The notes beneath the pieces were generated by a model. It was given only the letters and a program-made list of their open reading frames with translations. It had not been told where the DNA came from and did not search any database. A program made the translations under genes and the position numbers. 37,493 nt of DNA from Nostoc sp. UCD121 (GTDB lineage: Bacteria > Cyanobacteriota > Cyanobacteriia > Cyanobacteriales > Nostocaceae): contig NZ_JACKZS010000060.1 of assembly GCF_014222285.1 (NCBI RefSeq), forward strand, positions 1 to 37,493. Direction: 5' to 3'. Below are positions 29,560-37,493 of the stretch, piece after piece (the first letter of the stretch is position 1; each line of letters opens with the position of its first letter).

Positions 29560-29892
29560 TCATAGCCACTTATGTTGCCCACCCAACAAGATGGGATAAT
29601 TTATTTATTGGAAATCCCTAAAAGCGCGATCGCATATCCACCAAAACTAGGTAAAATATTTTTTTACAAGATAATGTAATATAACTTAGCAGTATTCGAG
29701 CGATGCCTAGGTTGGGCTGCGCCTACGCTATTCCTTTTCAATCTAATTGCAAGCAAAGCGGCAATTTGCTACATATCAGAATGGTTCCATCCAAACTTGT
29801 CCACCCAAAGACAGTAGATTAAGTTTTGTCTGAATAACTATAAGGAATGAAATAGCTCTGCTTTCCAAAAAGTAAAAAAGGAACAGATTTTT
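29560..29892. other. 333-bp intergenic region with dispersed repeat
   Basis: No gene is supported. It contains one HIP1 site, the 31-bp dispersed repeat copy B (29699-29729) and, at the right end, the leader of the glutathione-reductase-like gene. A frame on the minus strand at 29776-29997 is an antisense reading into that gene. Confidence 0.6.
29699..29729 (+). repeat. Dispersed 31-bp repeat, copy B
   Basis: AGCGATGCCTAGGTTGGGCT followed by GCGCCTACGCT, 27 of 31 identical to the reverse complement of copy A at 26094-26124. The two copies bracket the peptidoglycan-binding gene and the second STAND gene in inverted orientation. Confidence 0.75.
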
Positions 29893-31251
29893 ATGGCATT
29901 TGATTACAACCTGTTTGTCATTGGTGCTGGGCCTGGTGGATTGGCAGCAGCTAAAAAAGCAGCTAGTTACGGTGTTCGTGTCGCTATTGCCGAACAAGAA
30001 TCTATCGGTGGAACTTGTGTAAATCGCGGTTGCATTCCCAAAAAACTGATTGTCTACGCTGCTGACTTCGCCCTACAAAAGCAAATAGCGCCCAGTTATG
30101 GATGGAGTGAATGTCAAACATATTTTGACTGGACATTATTCATTAAGTCAGTACATCAGCATCTTGACACCCTCAACCAGACTTACTTTCAGCAATTACA
30201 CAAAGCTGGAATTGAACTAATTTGCGATCGTGCCACTTTCATCGATGCTCATACTGTCGATATCAATGGACTTAAAGTTACAGCCGACAAAATTTTAATT
30301 GCTGTGGGAGGGCAACCCCTCAAGCCCAAAATTCCAGGTATAGAATATGCTATTACATCCCGCGAGATGTTTCAGTTACCTTACCTACCAAAACGTTTAG
30401 CAATTATTGGCGGTGGCTACATTGGCGTAGAATTTTCCAGCATGATGCACGCTTTCGGTTGCCAGGTGACAATGATTGAAAAAGACGAGATGATTTTATC
30501 AGGGTTTGATGATGACATTCGCTCTTCGGTACAACAAGGTTTAAGGAAACGCGGAATTAAGTTATTGACTAGTAGTACTGTTCAAGAAATCAAATACTCA
30601 GATGAGAGTTTGTTATTAACTATTACTGGTAAGAAGCGAGAAATAATTACAGCAGATACGATCTTGGTTGCCACAGGCTACGCTCCAAATACCAAGAATC
30701 TTGGTTTAGAAAATGTCCATGTTGAACTTGGCGAACATGGTGCAATCAAAGTAGATGAATACAGCCGCACCAGCCAAGAAAATATTTTTGCTGTGGGTGA
30801 CTGCACCAGCCGAGTGCAATTGTCTCCAGTGGCGAAGGCAGAAGGTATTGCTTTTGCCAATACAGTTTTTGGCAACAAGGTGCAAAAACTGGATTATGAT
30901 TATGTGCCCTCTGCTGTTTTTTGCCGTCCAGAAGCGGCTGGTGTGGGCATGACAGAGGCGAAGGCACGGGAAAAATTTGGTGAATCTGTACAATGCTACT
31001 ACACCCAATTTCAACCACTTTTGTATCAGATAACTGAACAGAATGAGCTTACCACTATGAAGTTAGTCTTAAATGGTGATTCTGGGCAAGTTTTGGGCGC
31101 TCATCTGGTGGGTGAACACGCAGCAGATATTATTCAAAGTCTGGGTGTGGCAATTCGCAAGGGCATTACCAAGGAAGACTTGGATGAAATAATAGGTATT
31201 CATCCTACGGTAGGAGAAGAATTTTTTTCGTTAAATCAGGTGCAGGAATGA
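29893..31251 (+). CDS. Glutathione-reductase-like flavoprotein, predicted NADH type
   Basis: 452 aa, a diverged paralogue of the gor product at 2835-4211. FAD fingerprint GAGPGG (11-16), redox cysteines C42 and C47 in GGTCVNRGCIPKK, second FAD motif IFAVGDCTSR and C-terminal GIHPTVGEEF with the His-Glu pair are all intact. The nucleotide-binding fold reads GGGYIGVEF followed by MIEKDEM: the glycines, and a glutamate in place of the residue before the NADPH arginine, match the fingerprint of NADH-using relatives such as dihydrolipoamide dehydrogenase, and are the very positions changed in the classic redesign of E. coli glutathione reductase to NADH. The substrate need not be glutathione; the segment QFQPLLYQITEQNEL differs from RFRPMYYSLPGKQEK in the other copy. 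It starts at an ATG preceded by AAGGAACAG. Confidence 0.9.
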   Translation: MAFDYNLFVIGAGPGGLAAAKKAASYGVRVAIAEQESIGGTCVNRGCIPKKLIVYAADFALQKQIAPSYGWSECQTYFDWTLFIKSVHQHLDTLNQTYFQQLHKAGIELICDRATFIDAHTVDINGLKVTADKILIAVGGQPLKPKIPGIEYAITSREMFQLPYLPKRLAIIGGGYIGVEFSSMMHAFGCQVTMIEKDEMILSGFDDDIRSSVQQGLRKRGIKLLTSSTVQEIKYSDESLLLTITGKKREIITADTILVATGYAPNTKNLGLENVHVELGEHGAIKVDEYSRTSQENIFAVGDCTSRVQLSPVAKAEGIAFANTVFGNKVQKLDYDYVPSAVFCRPEAAGVGMTEAKAREKFGESVQCYYTQFQPLLYQITEQNELTTMKLVLNGDSGQVLGAHLVGEHAADIIQSLGVAIRKGITKEDLDEIIGIHPTVGEEFFSLNQVQE

Positions 31252-31485
31252 GTGAAGGAGGTAGGGGGCAGGGGAGCAACGCGAAAAAGTGAGATCATCG
31301 TGAAAAGAGCAGGGGGAGCAGGGGGAGGCGGGGAAGTGAAGAGAAAATTTTAGTATTTTTTACGAGCGTTATAGCCCTGAATACACTTATTTCTTTCTCT
31401 TCCCCTGTCTCCCCGGCCTCCACATTTCACTGTTAGAGCATTGCTCCCAACTGCCAATTATTCTTCCCGTGTCCCCGCGTGCTTC
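31252..31485. other. 234-bp convergent gap with G-rich and C-rich arms
   Basis: The left part has runs of G on the plus strand (AGGGGGCAGGGGAGC, AGCAGGGGGAGC and GGCGGGG), the right part has CCCCTGTCTCCCCGGCCTCC. The arms are imperfectly complementary around an AT-rich centre. Similar GGGGAGCA strings recur in heterocystous cyanobacteria. It may serve as a two-way transcription stop, but no clean terminator is seen. Confidence 0.5.
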
Positions 31486-33846
31486 TCAAGAAGTTTCTGA
31501 GGATACCTCTGAGCAAGATTTTGTGGGAGCGTTTAATTGGTCTAAAGTATTTGTTAATGAGTCATCCCCTAGCATGGGGTATCTGCTGTGGGAATTTACC
31601 ACATCGTCAAAAGCTTTCAGATCCTCAAGAGCCTCTGATGCAGACTGATATCGCTGTTTGAAGTCATCCAGTACCATTTTACTGAGAATATTAGCAACGG
31701 AGCGGCTTACCTGAGAGCGTAGTTTATCGCCGTAGGCATCGCTCCATTTTATCTCTCCATCAGCATCTCTATCTAGCTCACGGGGTGCTACACCAGTCAA
31801 GGCTCTAATCCCAACCATACCCACTGCATAGATGTCACTACTGTATTGGGGACGGCCAAAACATTGTTCGCTGGGTGCGTAACCCTGAGTCCCAATTCCA
31901 ATGGTAAAGGGGGTTTGCTCTTCAGTATCAAGCTGTTTTGTGCTGACTTCTTTGACGGCTCCAAAGTCAATCAATACCAGTTTTCCATCTGAGTGTCGTC
32001 GGATAATATTACTGGGCTTAATATCCCGATGAATCACATTATTTTGATGAACAAATGTTAATGTTTGCAATAAGTCTCTGACAATTTTGATCGCGGCAAT
32101 TTCATCAATTGCTCTACCTGGTGGCAATTCCTGATTTAAAGTATGACCAATTATCTGTTCTTGCACTAGATAAAATTCTTCATCCTCTTCAAAATACGCC
32201 AAAAGTTGAGGGATCTGATCGTGTGTTCCCAATTTTTCTAGGGTTTGCGCCTCTGAGTGAAATAAACGTCTAGCAAGTTGCAAGGCTTCTGGTTTAGTGC
32301 TGGCTGGTTTGAGTTGCTTGACAACACATCGCGGACTCCCAGGACGTTGGGTATCTTCGGCAATATAGGTTTCGCTGAATCCACCGGAACCGAGAACTTT
32401 GACAATTTTGTAGCGTCGAGCCAAGACTTTTCCTGATAAGGCTAAATCTCGTTGCTGAATTAGGTATTGCAAGTCATATTGTTGACTGATAATCTCTTGA
32501 ACAACGGGAGATGTTTGATACTTCTGGAAAATGTTTACTAATTGACGTTTTCTGATACTTTCCCTCATGACTGAGGTTCCAAGGTAGGAAAGTCCGGTCA
32601 TGGCGATCGCCATCATTGGTACAATCGCAGGAAAAATTAATCCACCATAGACAAATAACCCATAGCTAATTCCTAACCAAGCACCAGATAGGGCGAGGCT
32701 ATATAAAAATCTATTGATGCTACGCTTGCGTCTGCTAATTATCAAGGCTGCACTGCCAACTAGAGCTAGCACAAACAAACCCTGCAATGGTGGTGTGTTA
32801 ATTCCTGGAGCGATCGCTTTCCCTGACATCAAAGTTGCGATCGCATTGGCGTGAATTTCCACGCCCGACATCGGTTTAGCGCTGTTGCTAGCAGCGACTG
32901 GATAATAATCATTATTTAACTTATCTGTCGCACCAATTAGCACTATCTTGTCTTTGAAGACCTTTCCCTGCTGCAAATAGGTGTTCCAATTTTCCGGATC
33001 GAGTACGTGCCAAAAGGGTATTTGCTCAAATGTACCAGCAGAACCCCAAAAATAAATGCGATCGCCTTTTGGTCGCGGATAATTTACTTGCGCTGTTCTG
33101 AGTACTGCTTCATCAAAAGAGGGTAGCTTCTCGATCAAATTGTCTTCAGCCAACGACTTAGAAAACTCACTCGCCAATCGATGAACTTTACCATCCACCT
33201 CTACGGGGAAATTAACTGAGCCAATGGAAACTGACCCTGTACGAAACATCTGTTGTGGGTCTGTCAGTTGTGTAAAAGTCCCTTGGTGCGTCTGAGAATT
33301 TTCGTAGACGGCTGCTAAGGTAACTTTACTGCCATATTTTTGCAATACTGCCTGGAATTGGCGATCGTCAGTAACTCCGTAACTACTTGGCGTGTCAAAA
33401 ATTACATCTATCGCTACAGAGCGGACACCTGCTTTAATTAACTTTGTAATTATCTGGGCATAAGCAGCACGTTGATAAGGATAAGATTTCAGTGTTTCTA
33501 GGTAGGCATACTGTTTTGGATTTGTTTTATAGTACTGTTCGGGAACTGATATTGACTGATCGTCTATTGCTAAAATTACGATGTCTTCTGGAGGCACAAT
33601 CGGCCCACGCAGTTGAAAAAAGCCAGAAAGCGCCTTATTTTCTATCAATTTAACCGATTCGCCCCCAGAAGCACTCAGCAATGCTGCACCCATTACGCAA
33701 GCTCCAGCCAGGAGATGACCTAAGCGAATCATCCTTCTAGACTGGCGAGCCGATGCTGTTGACGTTACTTTTGTCGGTTTACTTGACAGTCTATTGGCAG
33801 CAGAGACATAGTTTTTAGTTAAGGTAGATGTAGGTTCTTCTGCCAT
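31486..33846 (-). CDS. CHASE2-domain serine/threonine protein kinase
   Basis: 786-aa membrane receptor kinase. After a polar N-terminus a first membrane helix lies at about 42-60 (LGHLLAGACVMGAALLSAS). The extracytoplasmic CHASE2 domain (about 70-345) has DIVILAIDDQSIS, VRSVAIDVIFDTPS, PRPKGDRIYFWGS and KIVLIGATDKLNNDYYPVA...MSGVEIHANAIATLM. Three more membrane helices span about 355-425. The kinase (about 478-775) has VLGSGGFSETYIAED, K510, E532, HRDIKPSN with D608, LIDFGAVK with D627 and GTQGYAPSEQ, so it should be active. CHASE2 senses an unknown external signal. The C-terminus is short and carries no WD40 or pentapeptide repeats. It starts at ATG 33846 after a 742-bp non-coding stretch and is convergent with the flavoprotein gene. 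Confidence 0.94.
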   Translation of the reverse strand: MAEEPTSTLTKNYVSAANRLSSKPTKVTSTASARQSRRMIRLGHLLAGACVMGAALLSASGGESVKLIENKALSGFFQLRGPIVPPEDIVILAIDDQSISVPEQYYKTNPKQYAYLETLKSYPYQRAAYAQIITKLIKAGVRSVAIDVIFDTPSSYGVTDDRQFQAVLQKYGSKVTLAAVYENSQTHQGTFTQLTDPQQMFRTGSVSIGSVNFPVEVDGKVHRLASEFSKSLAEDNLIEKLPSFDEAVLRTAQVNYPRPKGDRIYFWGSAGTFEQIPFWHVLDPENWNTYLQQGKVFKDKIVLIGATDKLNNDYYPVAASNSAKPMSGVEIHANAIATLMSGKAIAPGINTPPLQGLFVLALVGSAALIISRRKRSINRFLYSLALSGAWLGISYGLFVYGGLIFPAIVPMMAIAMTGLSYLGTSVMRESIRKRQLVNIFQKYQTSPVVQEIISQQYDLQYLIQQRDLALSGKVLARRYKIVKVLGSGGFSETYIAEDTQRPGSPRCVVKQLKPASTKPEALQLARRLFHSEAQTLEKLGTHDQIPQLLAYFEEDEEFYLVQEQIIGHTLNQELPPGRAIDEIAAIKIVRDLLQTLTFVHQNNVIHRDIKPSNIIRRHSDGKLVLIDFGAVKEVSTKQLDTEEQTPFTIGIGTQGYAPSEQCFGRPQYSSDIYAVGMVGIRALTGVAPRELDRDADGEIKWSDAYGDKLRSQVSRSVANILSKMVLDDFKQRYQSASEALEDLKAFDDVVNSHSRYPMLGDDSLTNTLDQLNAPTKSCSEVSSETS

Positions 33847-34588
33847 ATCGTGTTACTGATTGATTTAAGTCCAACACTTTTATTTATTCAGACCACGTTT
33901 TAGTGCAAGCACATTTAAATAAGACTTAAATGATAATCTTATACATTTGTAAAGTATCTTCTATTCATCAACAAACCTTTATTGGCAGAGCTAGCCCCCA
34001 AGAAGAGATTCCTACTCAGGTACTGCCTAAATTATTGTTTTTCTGTTAAGTGAGTTACAACTAGTGATTGTCTCACAGATCAGAGCCGAATCTATTTCGC
34101 CTCTGCTAATTGGTTGCGGCGAGATTTGATCCTAACCTAACCAACAGGTACGCTCCTAACTGGGTGTTTTACCAGAAGCTGTCCCAAGTCGTCTTCTGTC
34201 TTTGGCGCAATATTGGTACTCCCAGAAAGCATGTCCTGATACTGAAAGCTCTACCTATAGATAGGCATAAACTTATATCCTACCCTAAGCTTATGCTATA
34301 CCTCTTTAGGAGTAAACTTTAATGTTATACAGCGATAAATGCTGTTACTGGTTCAATTTTATTGGTAGATTTTGATCAGATGGTAGCTCTTGCAGTGCTG
34401 GAGGTGAATAAGGTTTAGCACCCAGCATCTTAACTCCAATGTTGCATCCGTTTTTATGCCTTGAAAGAGGTAGGATAAAAGCTATAGATGAAGAGCTACT
34501 TTATAGATATTAGCAAACTTGCTATTTGAAAATTGCTATAATCTATTGTTCCATCTAAATTCATATATATTATTAGGTGTAAGTTTGT
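33847..34588. other. 742-bp intergenic region, no gene recognised
   Basis: A 70-codon frame at 34110-34322 has no ribosome site and unconvincing composition. I looked for RNase P RNA, tmRNA, 6S RNA, SRP RNA and Yfr1 landmarks and recognised none. The right end has an extended -10 promoter (TGCTATAAT) for the NYN gene. The stretch could still hide a small RNA; about 34120-34330 is less AT-rich than its surroundings. Confidence 0.5.
34534..34542 (+). promoter_or_regulatory. Extended -10 promoter of the NYN gene
   Basis: TGCTATAAT (TG-N-TATAAT) ends 46 bp before the ATG at 34589. No good -35 box lies at the right distance, which is normal for extended -10 promoters. The expected transcript start is about 34549. 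Confidence 0.5.
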
Positions 34589-35110
34589 ATGGGTTCTCCA
34601 ATGAATCGTCTGTCTATTTTTGTAGACGGAAACAATATGTTCTATGCTCAACAAAAAAATGGGTGGTTTTTTGACCCACGGCGAGTCTTAGAATACTTTA
34701 AACATGAGCAATCAGAAACAACATTAATTAATGCATTCTGGTACACTGGCTTAAAAGACCCACAAGATCAACGAGGTTTTAGAGATGCTCTAATTAGTCT
34801 AGGATATACAGTCCGAACTAAAATCCTTAAAGAATATTATGATGATACTTCTGGTCGTTACTCGCAAAAAGCGAATTTAGATATTGAAATTGTTGTAGAT
34901 ATGTTTAATACAGTAGACCAGTATGACCGAGTAGTATTATTCAGTGGTGATGGAGATTTTGAACGAGCAATCGAACTATTACGCTCAAAAAATACACATA
35001 TTACGGTAGTATCAACAGAAGGAATGATCGCTAGAGAACTACGCAACGCTACTGATAGATATATAGATTTAAATGATATCAGAGATCAAATAGAAAAAAC
35101 CGAAGGTTAA
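34589..35110 (+). CDS. NYN-domain (LabA/DUF88-like) protein
   Basis: 173 aa consisting of one NYN/PIN-like nuclease fold. Acidic residues are in place: D13 in IFVDGNNMFYA, D98 and D104 in KANLDIEIVVDMF, and D121/D123 in VLFSGDGDFERAIELL. The end HITVVSTEGMIARELRNATDRYIDLNDI is typical of LabA-like proteins. In Synechococcus LabA affects circadian gene-expression feedback through RpaA/KaiC; many relatives are presumed RNases, which is inference. The ATG at 34589 is favoured by AGGTG nine bases upstream; the next ATG is at 34601. It lies before leuA in the same orientation with 95 bp between and may have its own extended -10 promoter. Confidence 0.9.
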   Translation: MGSPMNRLSIFVDGNNMFYAQQKNGWFFDPRRVLEYFKHEQSETTLINAFWYTGLKDPQDQRGFRDALISLGYTVRTKILKEYYDDTSGRYSQKANLDIEIVVDMFNTVDQYDRVVLFSGDGDFERAIELLRSKNTHITVVSTEGMIARELRNATDRYIDLNDIRDQIEKTEG

Positions 35111-35205
35111 TAGCCTTAGCAATTATTTACAAAGGTAAGAGTAAAAGAAAAACTAAGGTTGAAGATATATTGAGCCACAAGTAAAAATTAAACAACAAAG
35201 CGCAA

Positions 35206-36810
35206 ATGACAAACAAAACAGATCGAATTATCATTTTTGATACTACACTGCGAGATGGAGAGCAGTGCCCGGGAGCGACTTTGAATATAGACGAAAAGCT
35301 AGTTATTGCCAAGCAACTAGCGCGTCTGGGTGTGGATATAATTGAGGCAGGCTTTGCCTTTGCTAGTCCCGGAGATTTTGAAGCAGTCAGCAAGATTGCC
35401 CAAATTGTGGGGACAGAAAATGGCCCGGTAATTTGCAGTTTGGCAAGAGCGATTAAAGCAGATATTGAAGCGGCCGCAGAAGCATTAAAACCAGCCGTAA
35501 AGGGCAGAATTCACACATTTATTTCGACTTCTGATATTCATTTAGAGTATCAGTTACGGAAGTCACGAGCAGAAGTGCTAGCGATCGCCGAAGAAATGGT
35601 AGCTTATGCCAAATCCTTCATGACAGATGTTGAATTTTCGCCAATGGATGCGGCTCGTTCCGATCCAGAATTTTTGTACCAAGTGTTAGAGCGAACGATC
35701 GCAGCTGGTGCAACAACAGTTAACATTCCCGATACCGTGGGTTACACCACCCCTAGCGAATTTGGGGCAATAATTAAAGGCATTATTGAAAATGTTCCCA
35801 ACATCGACCAAGCGATTATTTCCGTTCACGGTCATAATGATTTAGGCTTGGCAGTTGCTAACTTCTTAGAAGCCGTAAAAAATGGTGCAAGGCAACTAGA
35901 ATGTACGATCAATGGTATTGGTGAACGTGCCGGCAATGCCTCACTAGAAGAATTAGTAATGGCGCTACACGTCCGGCGGCAATATTTTAACCCTTATCTC
36001 GGTAGACCAGAAGAATCTCAAGAATCGCTGACAAATATCGACACCCGACAAATTTACAAAACCTCACGCTTAGTTTCTAATTTGACGGGAATGTTGGTAC
36101 AACCAAATAAAGCGATCGTTGGGGCGAATGCCTTTGCTCATGAGTCTGGGATTCACCAAGATGGTGTGCTAAAAAACAAGCTCACCTACGAGATTATGGA
36201 TGCTCAACTGATTGGCTTAACAGACAATCAAATAGTTTTGGGCAAACATTCAGGGAGAAATGCTTTCCGCACTCGATTAAAAGAATTGGGTTTTGAACTG
36301 TCGGATACGGAGTTAAATAAAGCCTTCGTTAGATTCAAAGAAGTAGCAGATAAAAAGAAAGATATTTCTGATTGGGATTTGGAAGCGATCGTTAACGATG
36401 AAATCCAACAAGCACCCGATTTGTTCCGGGTAGAGTTGGTACAAGTTTCCTGTGGTAGCAATGCCCGTCCTACTGCTACAGTCACCCTGCGTACCCCAGA
36501 AGGTGAAGAATTAACTGATGCTGCGATCGGTACTGGGCCAGTGGATGCAGTTTACAAAGCCATCAATCGGGTGGTAAATGTGCCCAACGAATTGATTGAG
36601 TTTTCTGTGCAGTCAGTAACAGCCGGTATTGATGCCATTGGCGAAGTGACGATCCGTTTACGTTATGAATCGAAAGTTTTTTCTGGTCATGCAGCGAACA
36701 CAGATATCATCGTGGCATCCGCACAAGCTTATGTAAATGCGCTCAATAGGTTGTATTCTGCGTTGCAAAGGCAAGAAAAACCAGAGGAAGTAACTGCACA
36801 GAAAGTCTGA
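35206..36810 (+). CDS. leuA: 2-isopropylmalate synthase
   Basis: 534 aa; condenses acetyl-CoA with 2-oxoisovalerate in the first committed step of leucine synthesis. The catalytic TIM barrel begins IIFDTTLRDGEQCPGATL, with SVHGHNDLGLAVAN (metal histidines) and NGIGERAGNASLEELVMAL; SGIHQDGVLKN is in the linker and GKHSGRNAFRTRL in the subdomain. The C-terminal allosteric LeuA_dimer domain (about 405-520) is present (VELVQVSCGSNARPTATVTL, IGTGPVDAVYKAINR), so leucine feedback inhibition is expected. Long-form length fits. A strong hairpin terminator follows 44 bases after the stop. No other leu genes are adjacent. Confidence 0.96.
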   Translation: MTNKTDRIIIFDTTLRDGEQCPGATLNIDEKLVIAKQLARLGVDIIEAGFAFASPGDFEAVSKIAQIVGTENGPVICSLARAIKADIEAAAEALKPAVKGRIHTFISTSDIHLEYQLRKSRAEVLAIAEEMVAYAKSFMTDVEFSPMDAARSDPEFLYQVLERTIAAGATTVNIPDTVGYTTPSEFGAIIKGIIENVPNIDQAIISVHGHNDLGLAVANFLEAVKNGARQLECTINGIGERAGNASLEELVMALHVRRQYFNPYLGRPEESQESLTNIDTRQIYKTSRLVSNLTGMLVQPNKAIVGANAFAHESGIHQDGVLKNKLTYEIMDAQLIGLTDNQIVLGKHSGRNAFRTRLKELGFELSDTELNKAFVRFKEVADKKKDISDWDLEAIVNDEIQQAPDLFRVELVQVSCGSNARPTATVTLRTPEGEELTDAAIGTGPVDAVYKAINRVVNVPNELIEFSVQSVTAGIDAIGEVTIRLRYESKVFSGHAANTDIIVASAQAYVNALNRLYSALQRQEKPEEVTAQKV

Positions 36811-36853
36811 GATCGGCATCTGTGAAACTGCTATTTTTTAGCTGATGCTAACA

Positions 36854-36881
36854 AACTCCTCTCCAACTTTGGGGAGGAGTT
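36854..36881 (+). terminator. Rho-independent-type hairpin after leuA
   Basis: ACTCCTCTCC (36855-36864) and GGGGAGGAGT (36871-36880) pair over 10 bp with one G-U, across the loop AACTTT, with an extra A-T pair outside; the following bases TATTTG make a short U-rich tail. The right arm is also the Shine-Dalgarno sequence of the next gene. Confidence 0.75.
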
Positions 36882-36885
36882 ATTT

Positions 36886-37392
36886 GTGAGTTCCAAAAAT
36901 TTGTTAGAAATTATGCTGATAGAAAAACATATAACTATTAGAGAAGCTACTACCAAAGAAGACTCACTGATTGCAAAACACTCTTACCAAATGTGGCTAG
37001 ATATTGGTGTTGATGAGAGTAATATTATTCTGGAGTGGCATAATATTACCCTCCAATTTATAGAAGAAGCGCGTCGAGATTTATTTTATAAGGCTTTTAT
37101 TGCAGAGATTGATAATACAGTTCTGGGTTCTGTAAGTTGTCAACTGTTTGCAGGTTTATACCCGAATGTTTTCAAAGATGAATATCGCAAGTTTGGATAT
37201 ATTTGGGGCGTTTACGTTGAACAAGCTTACCGCAGGCAAGGAATTGCCAAATCCTTAACTAATAAAGCAATTGAATATTTAAAAGCGATCGGTTGCACGC
37301 GAGTAGTTCTTAACGCCTCGCCATTAGGCAAACCAGTTTACTCCAGCCTCGATTTCTCTGAAGGGAATACAATGCAATTGGATTTGATTTAA
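36886..37392 (+). CDS. GNAT family N-acetyltransferase
   Basis: 168 aa if started at the GTG 36886, which has AGGAG six bases upstream; the ATG at 36913 would give MLIEKHITIREATTKEDS, the usual N-terminal strand of GNAT proteins, and may be the real start. The fold is evident: ITIREATTKEDS, a helix pair, FIAEIDNTVLGSVSCQLF, FGYIWGVYVEQAYRRQGIAKSLTNKAIEYLKAIG (motif A with RRQGIA), and VVLNASPLGKPVYSSLDFSEGNTMQLDL (motif B). Substrate unknown. The GTG start would place its ribosome site inside the leuA terminator stem, so expression might depend on read-through or unfolding. Confidence 0.85.
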   Translation: MSSKNLLEIMLIEKHITIREATTKEDSLIAKHSYQMWLDIGVDESNIILEWHNITLQFIEEARRDLFYKAFIAEIDNTVLGSVSCQLFAGLYPNVFKDEYRKFGYIWGVYVEQAYRRQGIAKSLTNKAIEYLKAIGCTRVVLNASPLGKPVYSSLDFSEGNTMQLDLI

Positions 37393-37493
37393 CAAAACAA
37401 CTAATTTTGATTTAGTTACAGCACTTCCGTCTGTTACAAGGTACACTAGATGAAAATATAAATACTTTTAAATGAAGTCATACTCTGTCGATT

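Noticed and set aside
31264..31335. G-quadruplex or regulatory G-tract
   Set aside because: Only three runs of four or more G lie close together, and the sequence fits the common GGGGAGCA repeat strings; I found no support for a specific role.
34110..34322. 70-codon open frame in the 742-bp gap
   Set aside because: No ribosome site, no recognisable protein features; composition fits chance.
33847..34588. RNase P RNA, tmRNA, 6S or SRP RNA gene
   Set aside because: None of their conserved sequence landmarks were found on either strand.

Overview
The window looks like chromosomal DNA from a filamentous, heterocyst-type cyanobacterium of the Nostoc/Anabaena group. Supporting signs are the many copies of the HIP1 octamer GCGATCGC, heptameric short tandem repeats in intergenic gaps, and typical cyanobacterial families (DUF29, DUF2256, CHASE2-kinase, multi-GAF sensor, LabA-like NYN protein, plant-type glutathione reductase). 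The genus is inferred, not proven.

Layout. 1-9.4 kb: an unknown 197-aa protein, hisC, a YqiA-like esterase and glutathione reductase (gor); then a FecR-domain protein with a repeat tail, divergent from a putative outer-membrane beta-barrel; then a two-domain sulfurtransferase divergent from an MnmC-like methyltransferase. 9.4-20.3 kb: a non-coding gap with a MITE-like element, an HD-GYP response regulator, glmU, a DUF29 protein, isoaspartyl peptidase coupled to a DUF2256 zinc protein, a large GAF-repeat sensor with a degenerate kinase core, a GNAT enzyme, pyrD, and a membrane-anchored protein with HTH-like segments.

20.5-22.9 kb is the most remarkable part: a Ro60-type TROVE/VWA protein (rsr) with three tandem Y-RNA-like genes just upstream and a fourth just downstream. 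Each RNA carries the bacterial Ro-binding stem (UUGCC, tetraloop, GGCCGA, then GGGUUAUCG) grafted into a tRNA-like body with acceptor and T arms. Two keep canonical D and T loops, two end in an encoded CCA, one has a tRNA-spaced anticodon arm reading GCC, and one has lost the D arm. The rsr leader carries a hairpin nearly identical to the tip of the Y-RNA stem right against the Shine-Dalgarno sequence, which suggests that Ro represses its own translation. Together this reads as a self-contained Ro ribonucleoprotein locus with diversified RNA partners.

22.9-29.6 kb looks accessory: two STAND/NB-ARC NTPases with N-terminal HTH-type regions, a PD-(D/E)XK nuclease-fold protein lacking the usual lysine, and a peptidoglycan-binding membrane protein. 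Helically phased TCAKACAC repeats lie between the first NTPase and the divergent nuclease-like gene, and a dispersed 31-bp repeat occurs in opposite orientations around the second NTPase. 29.9-37.4 kb: a second glutathione-reductase-like enzyme whose nucleotide fold predicts NADH rather than NADPH, a CHASE2-Ser/Thr kinase, a 742-bp non-coding gap, a LabA-like NYN protein, leuA with a clear terminator, and a second GNAT enzyme.

All functional calls are by eye from motifs; no database search, folding program or expression data was used.
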